Positions 1-10,914 are shown, numbered from the stretch's first letter. The stretch: 64,000 bases of DNA from Solanum dulcamara (GCF_947179165.1 NC_077242.1:52523097-52587096), one strand, 5' to 3'. Numbers and translations: made by a program. Notes: generated by a model from the letters alone, not told the origin.

Positions 1-1
1 T

Positions 2-2885
2 ATTCTTTCTGATACTCAGCCTATCTCAATTCCTCCTTATAGAATGGTCCCAGCCGAGTTGAAAGAGTTGAAGGAGCAGTTGAAGGACTTGTTAGATAAG
101 GGATTTATTAGGCCGAGTGTCTCTCCATGGGGAGCTCCGGTCCTATTTGTGCGGAAGAAAGATAGGTCCCTTAGGATATGTATCGACTACAGGCAGCTGA
201 ACAAGGTCACCATAATGAATAAGTACCCTCTCCCCAGAATAGATGACTTATTTGACTAACTTCAGGGCGCCACTTATTTTTCAAAGATAGACTTGAGATC
301 CGGCTACCACCAGTTGAAGGTGAGGGAGTGTGATATTCTGAGGACCGCTTTTCGAACTCATTATGGCCACTTCGAATTTTTGGTCATGTCCTTTGGGTTG
401 ACTAATGCCCCCACCACTTTTATGGATCTCATGAACCGAGTATTTAAATCATGTCTTGATATGTTTGTGATTGTATTCATAGATGATATTCTGGTTTACT
501 CCAAGAATGAGGAGGAGCATGCCCATCATCTTAGAGTCGTCTTGCAAACTTTGAGAGACCAGGTATTGTATGCAAAGTTCTCTAAATATGAATTTTGGCT
601 TGCATCAGTGGCCTTCCTAGGCCACATTATATCTGGAGATGGTATTCAGGTTGATGCTCAGAAAATTGAGGCAGTAAAGAGTTGGCCCAGACCCACATCC
701 CAGACAGAGATAAGGAGCTTCTTGGGTTTGGCTTGGCTATTATCGAAGGTTTGTAGAGGGATTCTCATCCGTATCATCACCATTGACTAAGCTGACTCAA
801 AAGAAGGCTAAGTTCTAATGGTCCGATGCTTGTGAGGAGAGTTTTTAGAAATTGAAGACCAAGCTAACCACTGCTCCTGTTCTAACCTTGCCCAATGGTA
901 CAGAGGGTTTTGTGATCTATTGTGATGCATCCAGAATTGGTTTGGGTTGTGTGTTGATGCAAAGGGGGAAGGTGATAGCCTATGCTTTAAGACAGCTTAA
1001 GGTTCATGAGAGGAATTACCCAACTCATGACCTTGAGCTGGCAGCGGTGGTGTTTGCGCTTAAAATTTGGCGCCACTACTTATATGGAGTGCATATTGAT
1101 GTATTCACCGATCACAAGAGCATACAATACGTCTTTAGCCAGAAAGAACTCAACTTGAGGCAAAGAAGATGGCTTAAGCTACTCAAGGACTATGATATGA
1201 GCATCCTCTACCATCCAGGTAAAGCTAATGTTGTTGCTAATGCTCTTAGCAGGCTGTCTATGGGTAGCACTGCCCACGTGGAGGAAGGAAAGAGAGAATT
1301 GGCGAAGGAGGTACACAGATTAGCCCGGTTGGGAGTTCATCTGGAAGAGAACAATGAAGGCAAAGTTACTGTTCAGGATGGGTCTACATCCTCACTTATG
1401 GCAGAGGTAAAGGAGAAGCAAGACCAAGATCTCGTCCTCCTCCAATTGAAGGAAGTTGTTCACAAACAAGAGGTAATGGTTTTTACCAAAGGGGGAGATG
1501 GTGTGTTGAGATACCAAAATAGATTATGTGTGCCAGATGTCGATGGTGTTCGAGGAAGAATTATGGCTGAAGCGCATAATTCCAGATACTCCATCCATCC
1601 CGGCTCTACAAAAATGTATCATGACTTGAGGGAAATCTATTGGTGGAGTGGGATGAAGAAAGATATTGCGGAATTCATTTCCAAGTGCCCGAATTGTCAA
1701 CAGGTGAAGGTTGAGCATCAAAGGCCATATGGTTTAGCTCAAAATATAGAAATTCCGGAATGGAAGTGGGAAATGATCAACATGGACTTTATTACAGGTC
1801 TATCGAGGTCTCGAAAACAATACGATTCGATTTGGGTAATTATGGATAGGATGACGAAATCATCTCACTTCCTGGCAGTTAAGACTACTGAAACCGCAGA
1901 GGATTATGCAAAGTTGTACATTCGAGAGATCGTCAGACTGCATAGGGTCCCCTTGTCTATCATCTCAGACAGAGGAGCTCAATTCACTTCCTAATTTTGG
2001 AAATCCTTTCAGAGGGGATTAGGTTCATAGGTGAATTTGAGTACAGCCTTCCATCCCCAGACCGATGGCCAAGTAGAGCGCACCATTTAGACATTAGAAG
2101 ATATGTTGAGGGTATGTGTACTTGACTTCCAAGGAAATTGGGACGATCACTTACCTCTCATAGAATTTGCATATAATAATAGCTATCATGCAAGCATTCA
2201 AATGGCTCCTTATGAAGCCTTGTATGGGAGAAGGTGTAGATCGCCCATTAGGTGGTTCAGAGTTGGTGAAGCCGAGTTGATTGGACTCGATTTTGTTCAT
2301 AAAGCCATGGAAAAGGTGCAGGTCATTCGAGAGAGGCTAAATACAGCCCAGAGCCACCAAAAAGCTTACACCGATGTGAGGAGGAGAGACTTAGAATTTG
2401 AGGTGGGTGATTGGGTATACTTGAAAGTGTCACTCATGAAGGGTGTCATGAGGTTTGGAAAGAAGGGGAAACTTAGTCCTCGATATATTGGTCCTTACTA
2501 AATTTTAAGACGGATTGGGAGTGTTGCTTATGAGTTAGAGTTATCCTTGGAGTTAGCTTCTATCCATTCGGTATTCCACGTTTCGATGTTGAAGAAGTGC
2601 TTAGGAGATCCTTCGTTGGTAGTCCCCATTGATAGTATTGGAGTTAAGGATAGCTTATCCTATGAAGAGGTTCTGGTCCAAATTCTTGATCGCCAAATTT
2701 GCAAATTGAGGAACAAAGAGGACGCCTCAGTCAAAGTCCTGTGGAGGAATCAATTTGTTGAGGAAGCCACATGGGAAGCAGAGGAAGCCATGAAATCTAA
2801 ATATCCACATCTATTCGTGCCTACCGAGGAGGATGTCGAAGGTAATGTCCCTTTCCTTGACATTGAATTCATTTGTCATTTTTAG
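2..2885 (+). pseudogene. T1 pol: RT, RNase H, integrase, chromodomain (broken)
   Basis: Seen in order: reverse transcriptase ([14 protein letters not shown], then [11 protein letters not shown], then the catalytic FIDDILVYS near 478-504), RNase H ([15 protein letters not shown] near 918; [10 protein letters not shown] near 1110), the integrase zinc region (HPGSTK...CPNCQQ, 1600-1700), the integrase core with DRMTKS, SDRGAQF and HPQTDGQVERT, and a chromodomain-like C-terminus (VKVLWRN...EEATWEAEE, 2737-2790). Breaks: a one-base insertion near 733 (GLAWLLS where relatives read GLAxYYRRF) and in-frame stops at 257, 816, 846, 1992, 2028, 2088 and 2499. All seven stops are TAA or TAG, and at least five replace a glutamine kept by other copies in this window. 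The reading frame ends with TAG at 2883-2885. It would have encoded the replication and integration enzymes; it cannot now make a full protein. Confidence 0.93.
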
Positions 2886-2973
2886 TCTTGACTGATAATT
2901 GATTCAGGATTTGATTGATTGAATGACTGAGTTTTGATTGTGATTTGCACCCCGAGTCTATTCTTGACTTTTC

Positions 2974-2993
2974 ATCATTCGAGGACGAATGAT
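2974..2993 (+). promoter_or_regulatory. Hairpin before the polypurine tract of T1
   Basis: ATCATTCG and CGAATGAT form a perfect 8-bp stem around an AGGA loop. The 16-nt core (2976-2991) ends 18 nt before the 3' LTR. Equivalent hairpins sit at the same distance in five other elements here. Its function is unknown; the position suggests a role at the 3' end of the RNA or in plus-strand priming. Confidence 0.75.
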
Positions 2994-2996
2994 CCC

Positions 2997-3009
2997 AAGG
3001 GGGAGATAA
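2997..3009 (+). promoter_or_regulatory. Polypurine tract of T1
   Basis: AAGGGGGAGATAA directly precedes the TG that opens the 3' LTR. In LTR retroelements this RNase H-resistant purine run primes plus-strand DNA synthesis. Confidence 0.85.
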
Positions 3010-3430
3010 TGTAACACCCCTCAAAAATTTTCCCTAAGATTCGGACCCTTCTTGTGTTCGGGTAGGGTCGGACTCGAGTATTGTGGAGCCTTTGCGTGAG
3101 TAAGACGAGTTGTTGAGAAATGTTGTAGCATTAGAGGTGATGTGGGATTATGAAGGACCCCTAGGACCAAATTTAACCCAAGGATTCGTCGTGACTAAGT
3201 TCGAGGAGGAGTTCGCTTGAAGGGTTGACTTCTAATGACCCTATCTTTTTATAGATGATGATTTGGGTGGCCCATGATATATTAAATCAAAGGTCGTCGA
3301 GTCTTCTTTCCAACGCCACCAAGAATGCAAATTTTAGAGTTCGGAGTCGAAAGATATGACGCTCCTAAGATGAATTAGCGCGGCAGGAATTTCATTTTTG
3401 GCCTGGGTTGCAACTGCTGGGGAAATGGCC

Positions 3431-3717
3431 TTGGCGCTGTAAGGGCGCGATGCGCCACTATTACGCCAGAAATATGCCTCAATAGTTTGGTCCTTGGCGC
3501 GATGCGCCACTAAAAGTTGTGCAGGGTTTTTCAGGCCAAATTTCCAAAACCCAGAAACTTTGGTCTTGGTGCTATAAGGGTGCGGCGCGCCACTATCGCG
3601 CCAGAAACACGCCTCAGTAGTTTGATCCTTGGCACGTCGCGCCACTACGAGATGTGCAGGTTGTAGGCGTAATCGTCCTGGCACTGCAATGGCGCGACGC
3701 GCCACTATCGCGCCAGG
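3431..3717 (+). repeat. GC-rich palindromic word array in the T1 LTR
   Basis: The word GGCGCGAYGCGCCACTA or a close variant occurs near 3444, 3496, 3580, 3631 and 3691 in otherwise AT-rich DNA. A segment of about 97 bp (3430-3525) is repeated, diverged, at 3565-3662. Each word is a near-perfect palindrome centred on CpG-rich sequence. Confidence 0.8.
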
Positions 3718-3776
3718 TGCATTTTTGCCTATTTTTTAGAACTTTTAAGAAGGGGTAATTTGGGAATTCCCCCAAA

Positions 3777-3898
3777 TTATATATGTATCAGCCCTAACAC
3801 ATTTTGGGATCATTTTCAATCCCTCACTCTCTCTCTAAAAGCCCTAGAAACCTATCTCTCTCTCTCTCTTTCTTCTTCTTTTTTTTCTTCTTCTCCAT
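3777..3898 (+). promoter_or_regulatory. Probable T1 LTR promoter: TATA-like box and CT-rich leader
   Basis: TTATATATG at 3777-3785 is followed about 40 nt later by a CT tract (3824-3895). A TATA box followed by a pyrimidine-rich start region is common in plant promoters and LTRs. The transcription start was not determined. Confidence 0.5.
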
Positions 3899-3982
3899 TT
3901 CCAACAAGAAGAGTTCCAAGAGCTTCAAGGTTTGAGTTCTCCATTGAAGACCCAACCACAAGGTTCTCTTCAAGTCTTTACT

Positions 3983-4001
3983 AAGGTATGTAAGGCTATC
4001 C
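3983..4001 (+). promoter_or_regulatory. Conserved donor-like motif AAGGTATGTAAGGCTATCC
   Basis: This motif lies downstream of the CT-rich leader. It recurs in the LTRs of T2 (11141), family D (49220) and T4 (50662-50682 and 58649-58667, minus strand), with weaker forms in the solo LTR (19600-19615) and T3 (39606-39615). AG|GTATGT fits a plant 5' splice site. Confidence 0.5.
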
Positions 4002-5486
4002 AAATCGTGGGTTAAGTCCACCCATGTGCCCTATTCTTGCCTTGAGGTTAGATGTTCATGAAAATGGAGTTTCTTGGTATGGTTTATGTTTGAATGAGTT
4101 TTGTCCCCTATTTAATTAATGCAATATGTGTTGATGTTGTTGAGCTAAGAAGTTCCTAAAACCTTCGTGTTCATATGAGTTGATGGAGATGACTTATTGT
4201 TATGTTTTGCTGATCTCTCTAACCATGTGACTATGTTGCATAGGTCAATTCCTTAAATGTGTTATTCTAGTTGAATTGTTGAGCTAAAGCCATAGAGTTG
4301 TGATAAGTCTTGAGGAGATGTCATAAATGCTTATCTAAATGAAACTTGGTTGAGTTAATTGGAGGGTAGAATTGACGAGTTGATGAGGTCCTAAATGGAA
4401 CTTGTCATTATGACTTAATTGAGTTGAAATGAGAATAGAGTTGATGAGTTGGCAATGACCCTCATGAAACTAGCCGTGAGGTCTTATTTGAGATGATTGG
4501 AGGGAGTCTTATCAGCATGGAGTCATGGGAGGAGTATCGAGCACCAAAGATGGTAAGAGTATAGTCCATACTCGAACCCCAGAAACTATGCTGCCAACGT
4601 AGGTAGAGATGGAACCGTTATAGTCGGATGCTTCCCATGGGATCGAACCGTTAAAGTCGGATATTTCCCATTTTATTGTCCTGAAATAATAGGACTTGAC
4701 TAATCGATGGTATCCATGATTAGGGAGGCGTTCATGCCCTGGAAAGGTATGAACGGACGTGGCAACGACGTCTGTTTGTTGTACTATCACCGGCTCATAG
4801 GTGGTGGTTGTCGGATAAGAGAAACTACCATTTAGGTCTTGATAGTGCTCCGAGTCAGTTGAGTTAAGCGGCTTATGAGTTAGTCCCGTCAAAACTATTC
4901 TTGTTAGACTTAGGGCAATTGAGTGAGTTATCATGTATATACGTATGAGTTGGGATCGTGAGTTGATGTTGATGTTTTCTTGATGTTGTTTCATCCGGTC
5001 ATTTTACATACTCGTACATTCCACGTACTGACGCCATTTGGCCTGCATCGTTTCATGATGCAGAGACAGGTACCAGAGATCCTCAACCAGCGCACTGTTG
5101 ATTATCTACGCACTTTCAGCTACGTGGTAAGTCCTCCTAGCTTCCGGAGGATCTTCAGCTCCCTGTATAGTTTTGTGTTGTCTCCTTTATTTTGATTGTG
5201 GTAGCCATGGGCTTGTCATTGGCACCTTTTAGACTTTGATAGAGGCTTCATAGACTGGAGTGTGGGGAGGTTGAATGGTTATTGTGAGGAATTTTATTAT
5301 ATTTATTTTGTCGAGTTAAACATGTATGGCCTTCGGCCCCCATATTGTGAATAGTACTTCATTAATTGAGTTCCGCTAAGAGAATGTGATAGAACGAATG
5401 TGTGACTGGACCAGGGGGTTCGCTCGGAGGTCAGAAATGGCCTTCGGGTGCCGGTTACGTCTAGGATACCCTCCCGGGGCGTGACA

Positions 5487-7018
5487 TTTGGCCTTTACTT
5501 TTTGTTCTTATTTTGATTTATGTTACCATCGTGCATTCATTATCATCACCCTTTTTATTTTTTATTTCCTTTAATTAATATCTTTAAATATATGAATTGT
5601 ACATAAACAAAAATTGACAATGAATTTTTTCTTTTGATAGTTTCTCGTGTTTTTCTTTCAGTTAAAAAATTCTGATAAAAAAATTGGATGAAACAAGCAT
5701 GTTGCTGTCAAATGAAGTTGTTAAAAAAATCAAAGATTTATCACTTTTTTTTCTTGCTTTATTTAATTTTGACATAGTTTTGATTATATTATTTAATTAT
5801 ATTTTGATATATTATTCATTAGCGTTACAATTGATCTTTAATTAGACTTATTTATTGAATTCAAAATATAACGTTATAGTTAAGTGTTGAATCTTGATAT
5901 GCAGATCTTTTATTTGAATGATGAACCTATAAATTTACGGGTATAGTCAACTCGTTCAATTTGGGATTTACCAATTATGTTTGAAGATGGATCAAGTACG
6001 TCAATTTCAAACTAAAACCGTGATACTTTTTTCTTTCAAATTCAAAAATACAAATTATATGTGATCAATAGATTCTTATATATAGGTAAAAGCAAATATC
6101 AGACAAGAGACTTTAGCAATATAAGTTTATTATCGAAAAATAAAATTACAATATGTCATAATTATTTTTTACCAAAAAAGACATTTTTATACGTAAATTA
6201 AATATGCTTAATTAACACCTTCAAAAAATATTGTAAGCTTGTTTGGGTGAATTTTTTATCCTTTGACATCAAATATTTCGTGGTAAAATTATATTAAATT
6301 AAACTCCCTAAGAATATGACTCAATTTTGAATATATTTTTTTTATTTTAAAATCAAACACGTATACTTGTTATTTATAGAAATTCTACACTTAAATTCAT
6401 TGAGGTATAATTATAATAACTAACTATTGAGAGCACAACAAGCAACACATAATGGGCGGGGGCTTGTGTTTTTGCAGCCCTATCTAAGTCATCAATCAAA
6501 ATTTCCTATTCAATGGATTTTACATTTTTCAATTGCCTAGAGTGCTTATAAAGAATTGCATATTTTTTCATATATATAATTTTATTGATTGACGTGAGAA
6601 ACACTTGCAAAATAAAATAAGTATATCAGATTAGTATATATATATGCGCAACACTCACCCCTCAAGATTACCACTTCTCACTCTTGCGCAAACTATAATT
6701 CTAATAAGACTTGTCTTTTTGTACAACAAGTAACCAAATACAAGCTGGTATGAAAAATCAATCTATGTTAATATTCAATAGAGAATGGGAAAAGGAATAC
6801 ATCTCTAACCCCACGTCACACCAAATAACCACTGAGTTAAAGCAAATGCTCAAACTTATTGAAGCACATGTTTATTAGGTTTGAGCCAACATATATAAAA
6901 GTTTTATTGAAGTAACAAACTGACTACATATTATATTTGTAGAGAGAAATTATATTTGTAGGAGAGAAGTTATATTTGTAGAGAAATTGAGCAACTAAAC
7001 ATATATACATATTATCTA
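5487..7018. other. AT-rich spacer without recognisable genes
   Basis: No coding similarity, RNA gene or transposon end was recognised between the T1 LTR and the MULE terminus. A short tandem repeat of about 20 bp (two and a half copies, containing AGTTATATTTGTA) lies at 6942-6985. Confidence 0.6.
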
Positions 7019-7138
7019 GGCGAAACTCATCGGTGGCCCCTTAAAGTTGACACCAACTTTCATTTAGACACCTAAATTAGGAGATGTTCATTTTAGAAAC
7101 CTTATGTAAGGGTCTGATGTGTCATGTTGACACTTTTT
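7019..7138 (+). repeat. Left terminal inverted repeat of the MULE
   Basis: About 120 bp align closely with the left arm of the MITE at 31578 and, inverted, with its right arm ending at 32038 (shared CATCGGTGGCCCC and CACCAACTTTCA). Long terminal repeats are typical of Mutator elements. Confidence 0.8.
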
Positions 7139-7664
7139 AAATAATTTGTTATTGGACTCAAGCGCGTGTATTACAATTTCGTCCACATGGATTAGTTGGC
7201 CAATTATATCATACCAACTCTGTCTTCTTTACACGTCATATTGGCTCCAAATTTAAAGGGTCAAAAGTTGATCTTCAACTCCATTTTCTCTTCTTCAGTT
7301 CAAAAATCCATTTTCTCTTCTTCAGTTCACCGATCAAAACCCTAGGTAAGAATATGAAAGTTCAATCTTTCTTGATATTCATTCAATTCTTAGTTAGTAC
7401 TAACTGTTATGTTAGTTTATGTTGCCAATTTTCAGGTTTAAAGATTGAAATGAAGTATTGGAGATTACATTTTTGCTGGGCTTTTTGACATTTCTATCAA
7501 CTACTTCTTATGTTTGCATGTTTCATTCTTGAAGAAGAAGGTGTATGTTCTGGCTGTTTCCACTCTCTTTTAGCATTTTGTAACTAGGATTTTTTTGGAA
7601 ATTGCACTGATAAAGTAAGGGTTTTTTTGGGTATTTTCTTGTGTTGGGGTCTTCTTTTTGAGAT

Positions 7665-10330
7665 ATGGATGACTATATATTGATATGTTTTCATCATGGG
7701 GATCATGTTATCGCAGACCCAAACCCTACATATAGAGGAGAAATAGATGTATGTGCCGTTGCCATTGATAAAGATCATTTTAGCCTTTTCGTGTTTCTTT
7801 CATACACTAAAGACCTTGGATACACAAACGTAGGGTTTTTACTGTCAAAATGAAATTAACAATGACTTTGTCCAAGTTACTTTTGATATTCAATTGTTAG
7901 ACTATGTGGAAGACTTAATAGATGGTGATGACCTTCATGTTTATGTGGTCCATGAAATTGATGAGTTAGAGAAATTGCCAACTTCAGCTGGTCTTTTAGC
8001 ATGGCCAGACTCTGTTGATGTTGGAAATGTGGAGAATGAGGTTGTTTCAGATGTGAATGAGACTGAGGATATTTCATATGTAAAGAGGCTCCAACTAAGT
8101 CAGATCTACATAGTAGTGATTCAGATGTAAATGTCATTTCTGATAAAGATGGTTCAGATGTTGATGAAGAATTGAGATACTTTAGATCTGAAAGGAGGAA
8201 CAAAACAAATCCTAATCCTAAGAGAAAAAAGAAAGTACCTAAAAAAACCAAGTAGGTGAAGCTGGTATTGATTTAGACTTTGAAGATATTGAAAGAAATA
8301 AGAAGTATAGATATGTTGACAGATTAGGAGGAGATGAAGAGTATATTGATAGCTTAGACTGTGATAATGATAATAACACAAATGTGTTAGATGTAGAAGC
8401 TGTTAGGGGTGTTGATCAACCAAGAAGAATGAAGAGTAAAAAGATCACGTATGATGCTGAATGTGAAGTTGCTATTTTTGAACTTGGAATAATTTTTGAA
8501 AATTCTAAACAATTTAGAAAGCCTTTGACAAATTATGCAGTAGAATACAATTATCAGATTAAGTTAAGGCCTAATGAAACTCATAGAGCGAGGGAGAAGT
8601 TAGGACTGTATGTGGGTAGGACCATCTGTTATAAGGAAAAACTAACGATTCTTAGAGAATCCATAGGTGAATGGAATATGAAATTTACAAGATTATGTGA
8701 TTATGCTGAAGTTATAAAATAGACCAATCCTGGTAGTTTTGTTTTTTTAAGAATGGATAGAGAAACTGCACCAGGAAAGAATTTGTCTGTATACTTCTAT
8801 GTGTGCTTGGATGCATTAAAAAGAGAGTGGAAAGAAGGATGTAGAAGAATAATAGGATTTGATGGATGTTTCTGAAAGGGTGCTTGTAAGAGTGAACTTC
8901 TACTAGCAGTTGGCAAGAATGAAAATAATCAGATGTTTTCTATAGTCTGGGCGGTTGTAGATAAGAAAACTAAGCATAGTTGAAGTTTCTTTATCAATTA
9001 TTTGAAAGAGGACCTCCAGTTGGGTACTGAACATGGTCTTACTGTGATGGAAAATATGCAAAAGGTAATTACCTATTACATTTGCTAAAGCTATGAAATT
9101 ATCTATTAAGTATTGAATTGCATTTTGTTTTCTTTGTAGGATTTTCATGCAGCTGTTGATGAACTGCTACCAAATGCTGAAGTTAGAAGGTGTGCTATAC
9201 ATATTTGATCTAATTGGAATCAAACCTAGAATGGAGAGGAAAGGAGAAAATAATTCTGGAGATATTCAAATGCAAGTTTTGAAGTGAAGTTCAAAGATGA
9301 GCTTCATAAAATGAGCAAACTTGGTAAGGATATTTGTCCTGACTTATTGCATTATCCAAAAGTTTCATAGGTTGGGGAATTCTTTCAAGAGCATTTCAAA
9401 TGTAATGTAGTTGAAAATAACATGTGTGAGACCTTTAACTCATAGATCATATCATGTAGACACAAATCTATAATAACCATGTTGGAGGAAATTAGGAGAA
9501 ATATAATGATAAGAACTCTGGACATGATTAGATTTGCCAACACCTGGATATCTGATATTGCACCTATGGCTAAACTTGTCTTAGAGGAGAATAAGGAAAA
9601 GTATAGGACATGCAAGGTGCTTTGAAATGCTAATGTCGGGTTTGAGATTGGAGAAAGTGAGTGCAGGCATATAGTTAACTTGGCTGATAGAGTTTGTAGT
9701 TGTAGAACTTAGCAACTGAGAGGCATTCCATGCAAACATGCTATTGCTGCTTTGTGCCACATAGAACAGGAGCCTGAACCTCTTGTGGAGCATTGATATA
9801 AGAAGGATACCTTCTTAAAGGCTTATAGTCATTTCATCAAACCAATTTCAAATATGAAGATGTGGCCTGAAACTAACAATCGAAGGATTGAACCTCCTGA
9901 ACCTAAACCAATGTCTGGCAGACCTGCAACAAATAGAACAAAGGGCAAAGATGAACCAAGAAAGAAGTATGGAAAAATGTCCAAACAAGGGGTGAAACAG
10001 ACTTGTTCCATGTGTAAACAACAAGGTCATAACAAGAGATATTACAAGGTAACATAATTTATACTTGCTTGTGTCTTTTTTAATCACTTGTTGAATTTTT
10101 AATAAATATATATTTTGTGCTTAAATATTCAGGTTGCTGGTTAAAGTTCAGAAGCAGCTACCCATAATTCAAAATTTACTAGTCAAAGCTCACAAGAAAG
10201 TGGCCAACCTGAACCAAAAAACTCCAGCCATCCTGAATCAACAACATTCAGCGAACCTGCATCAACAACATCAAGCAAGCATGCTTCTTCAACAACACTT
10301 TATGCTGATATAAGTAGAGGTAAGAGGGTG
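7665..10330 (+). pseudogene. MULE transposase (MuDR type), degenerate, with introns
   Basis: The start ATG at 7665 opens an N-terminal region (MDDYILICFHHGDHV), frameshifted near 7840 and continuing at 7894. An acidic and then basic region follows, then the MuDR-type DNA-binding domain (8384-8722), the transposase core with first acidic residue in IIGFDGCF (near 8865), the DFHAAVDELLPNAE segment, the likely catalytic E in NNMCETFNS (near 9430), the SWIM zinc finger (CSC...CKH, 9692-9742), and a zinc knuckle with its last Cys replaced by Tyr (CSMCKQQGHNKRYY). GT-AG introns are visible at 9065-9139 and 10049-10132; both join in frame or plausibly. A further 5' UTR intron is possible at 7346-7435. 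Stops lie near 8254, 8720, 8874, 8983, 9420 and 9711. The C-terminus is cut by T2. Confidence 0.85.
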
Positions 10331-10905
10331 AATGATATAATGTAACATCCCCTAAAAACATTGTATATGATATTTCAATTCTCGTCTCAAAATGATACAG
10401 CCTCTGTATTTTGGGCATAACTTTTTATAGAATTGACAACTTGGGTGATTAAAATTTCTGAATAACCACAAGATCATTACCTACAACTTTTGTGAAGACC
10501 ATAATTTAAGTTTTGGAGTTTAAGTAGGTCCAATAAATTAATTATTGTAAGATAATGTGTTGTGATGAAATAGAGTATTTAGAGAAGAAAATTCATATCT
10601 CACTATAGGATGCTCCAAATTGGTTGATTCTTAAACAACATGAAACTAGACTTCTATATCTACAATTCTTATGAGACACGAAATCCTAATAAGGAATTTA
10701 TCTTGTTCAAAAGCAGCTCCGAAAAGGAGTATTTTGTCAAAGATAACTCATTTCACCTACCATAGAAAGATCTAGATACATTTGACATCACCCATGACAT
10801 AAATTTTCCTCCAATTAACATCATCCATGACATCATAATTTTTCATTAAATTTTTAGATTTTTCTTTATAATTATTTAATTTATTGTTAGGTCCCTCTTT
10901 CTCAC

Positions 10906-10914
10906 CTATAAATA
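10906..10914 (+). promoter_or_regulatory. TATA box of the T2 LTR
   Basis: CTATAAATA fits the plant TATA consensus and sits about 565 nt into the LTR. The solo LTR has a related TATTTATAG on the other strand at 19842-19850. Confidence 0.6.

Larger units (their letters stand above)
1..5486 (+). mobile_element. T1: Ty3/gypsy chromovirus (Tekay/Del-like), 5' part outside the window
   Basis: The window opens inside pol, between protease and reverse transcriptase. Reverse transcriptase, RNase H, integrase and a C-terminal chromodomain-like segment follow in the order usual for Ty3/gypsy chromoviruses, then a hairpin, a polypurine tract and a 3' LTR. Gag, protease and the 5' LTR would lie to the left, so the target duplication cannot be checked. 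The pol is dead, with stops and a frameshift. The chromodomain places it among chromoviruses; the Tekay/Del assignment is by protein similarity recognised by eye. Confidence 0.93.
3010..5486 (+). repeat. 3' LTR of T1 (2477 bp)
   Basis: It begins TGTAACACCCC right after the polypurine tract and ends GGGGCGTGACA, giving the TG...CA ends of an LTR. Inside are a CpG word array (3431-3717), a TATA-like box and CT-rich leader (3777-3898), and a donor-like motif (3983-4001). The 5' LTR is outside the window, so insertion age and target duplication cannot be judged. Open frames on either strand inside it are shadows. Confidence 0.9.
7019..10340 (+). mobile_element. Mutator-like element (MULE), left part, cut by T2
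   Basis: The left end GGCGAAACTCATCGGTGGCC is followed by a leader, a possible 5' UTR intron and a transposase gene with DNA-binding, DDE and SWIM regions. The right end is missing: the coding region runs straight into the T2 LTR at 10341. The 9 bp before the left end are TATTATCTA; the partner duplication is not visible. Its terminal 120 bp match both ends of the MITE at 31578-32038. Confidence 0.85.

Noticed and set aside
3334..3705. Antisense open frame of 123 residues across the GC-rich array of the T1 LTR
   Set aside because: It is created by the repeated GC-rich words, has Arg/Ala repeats that follow the DNA repeat, and resembles no protein I know.
5487..7018. Possible gene in the spacer before the MULE
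   Set aside because: No open frame of useful length and no recognisable protein, and composition is strongly AT-rich.
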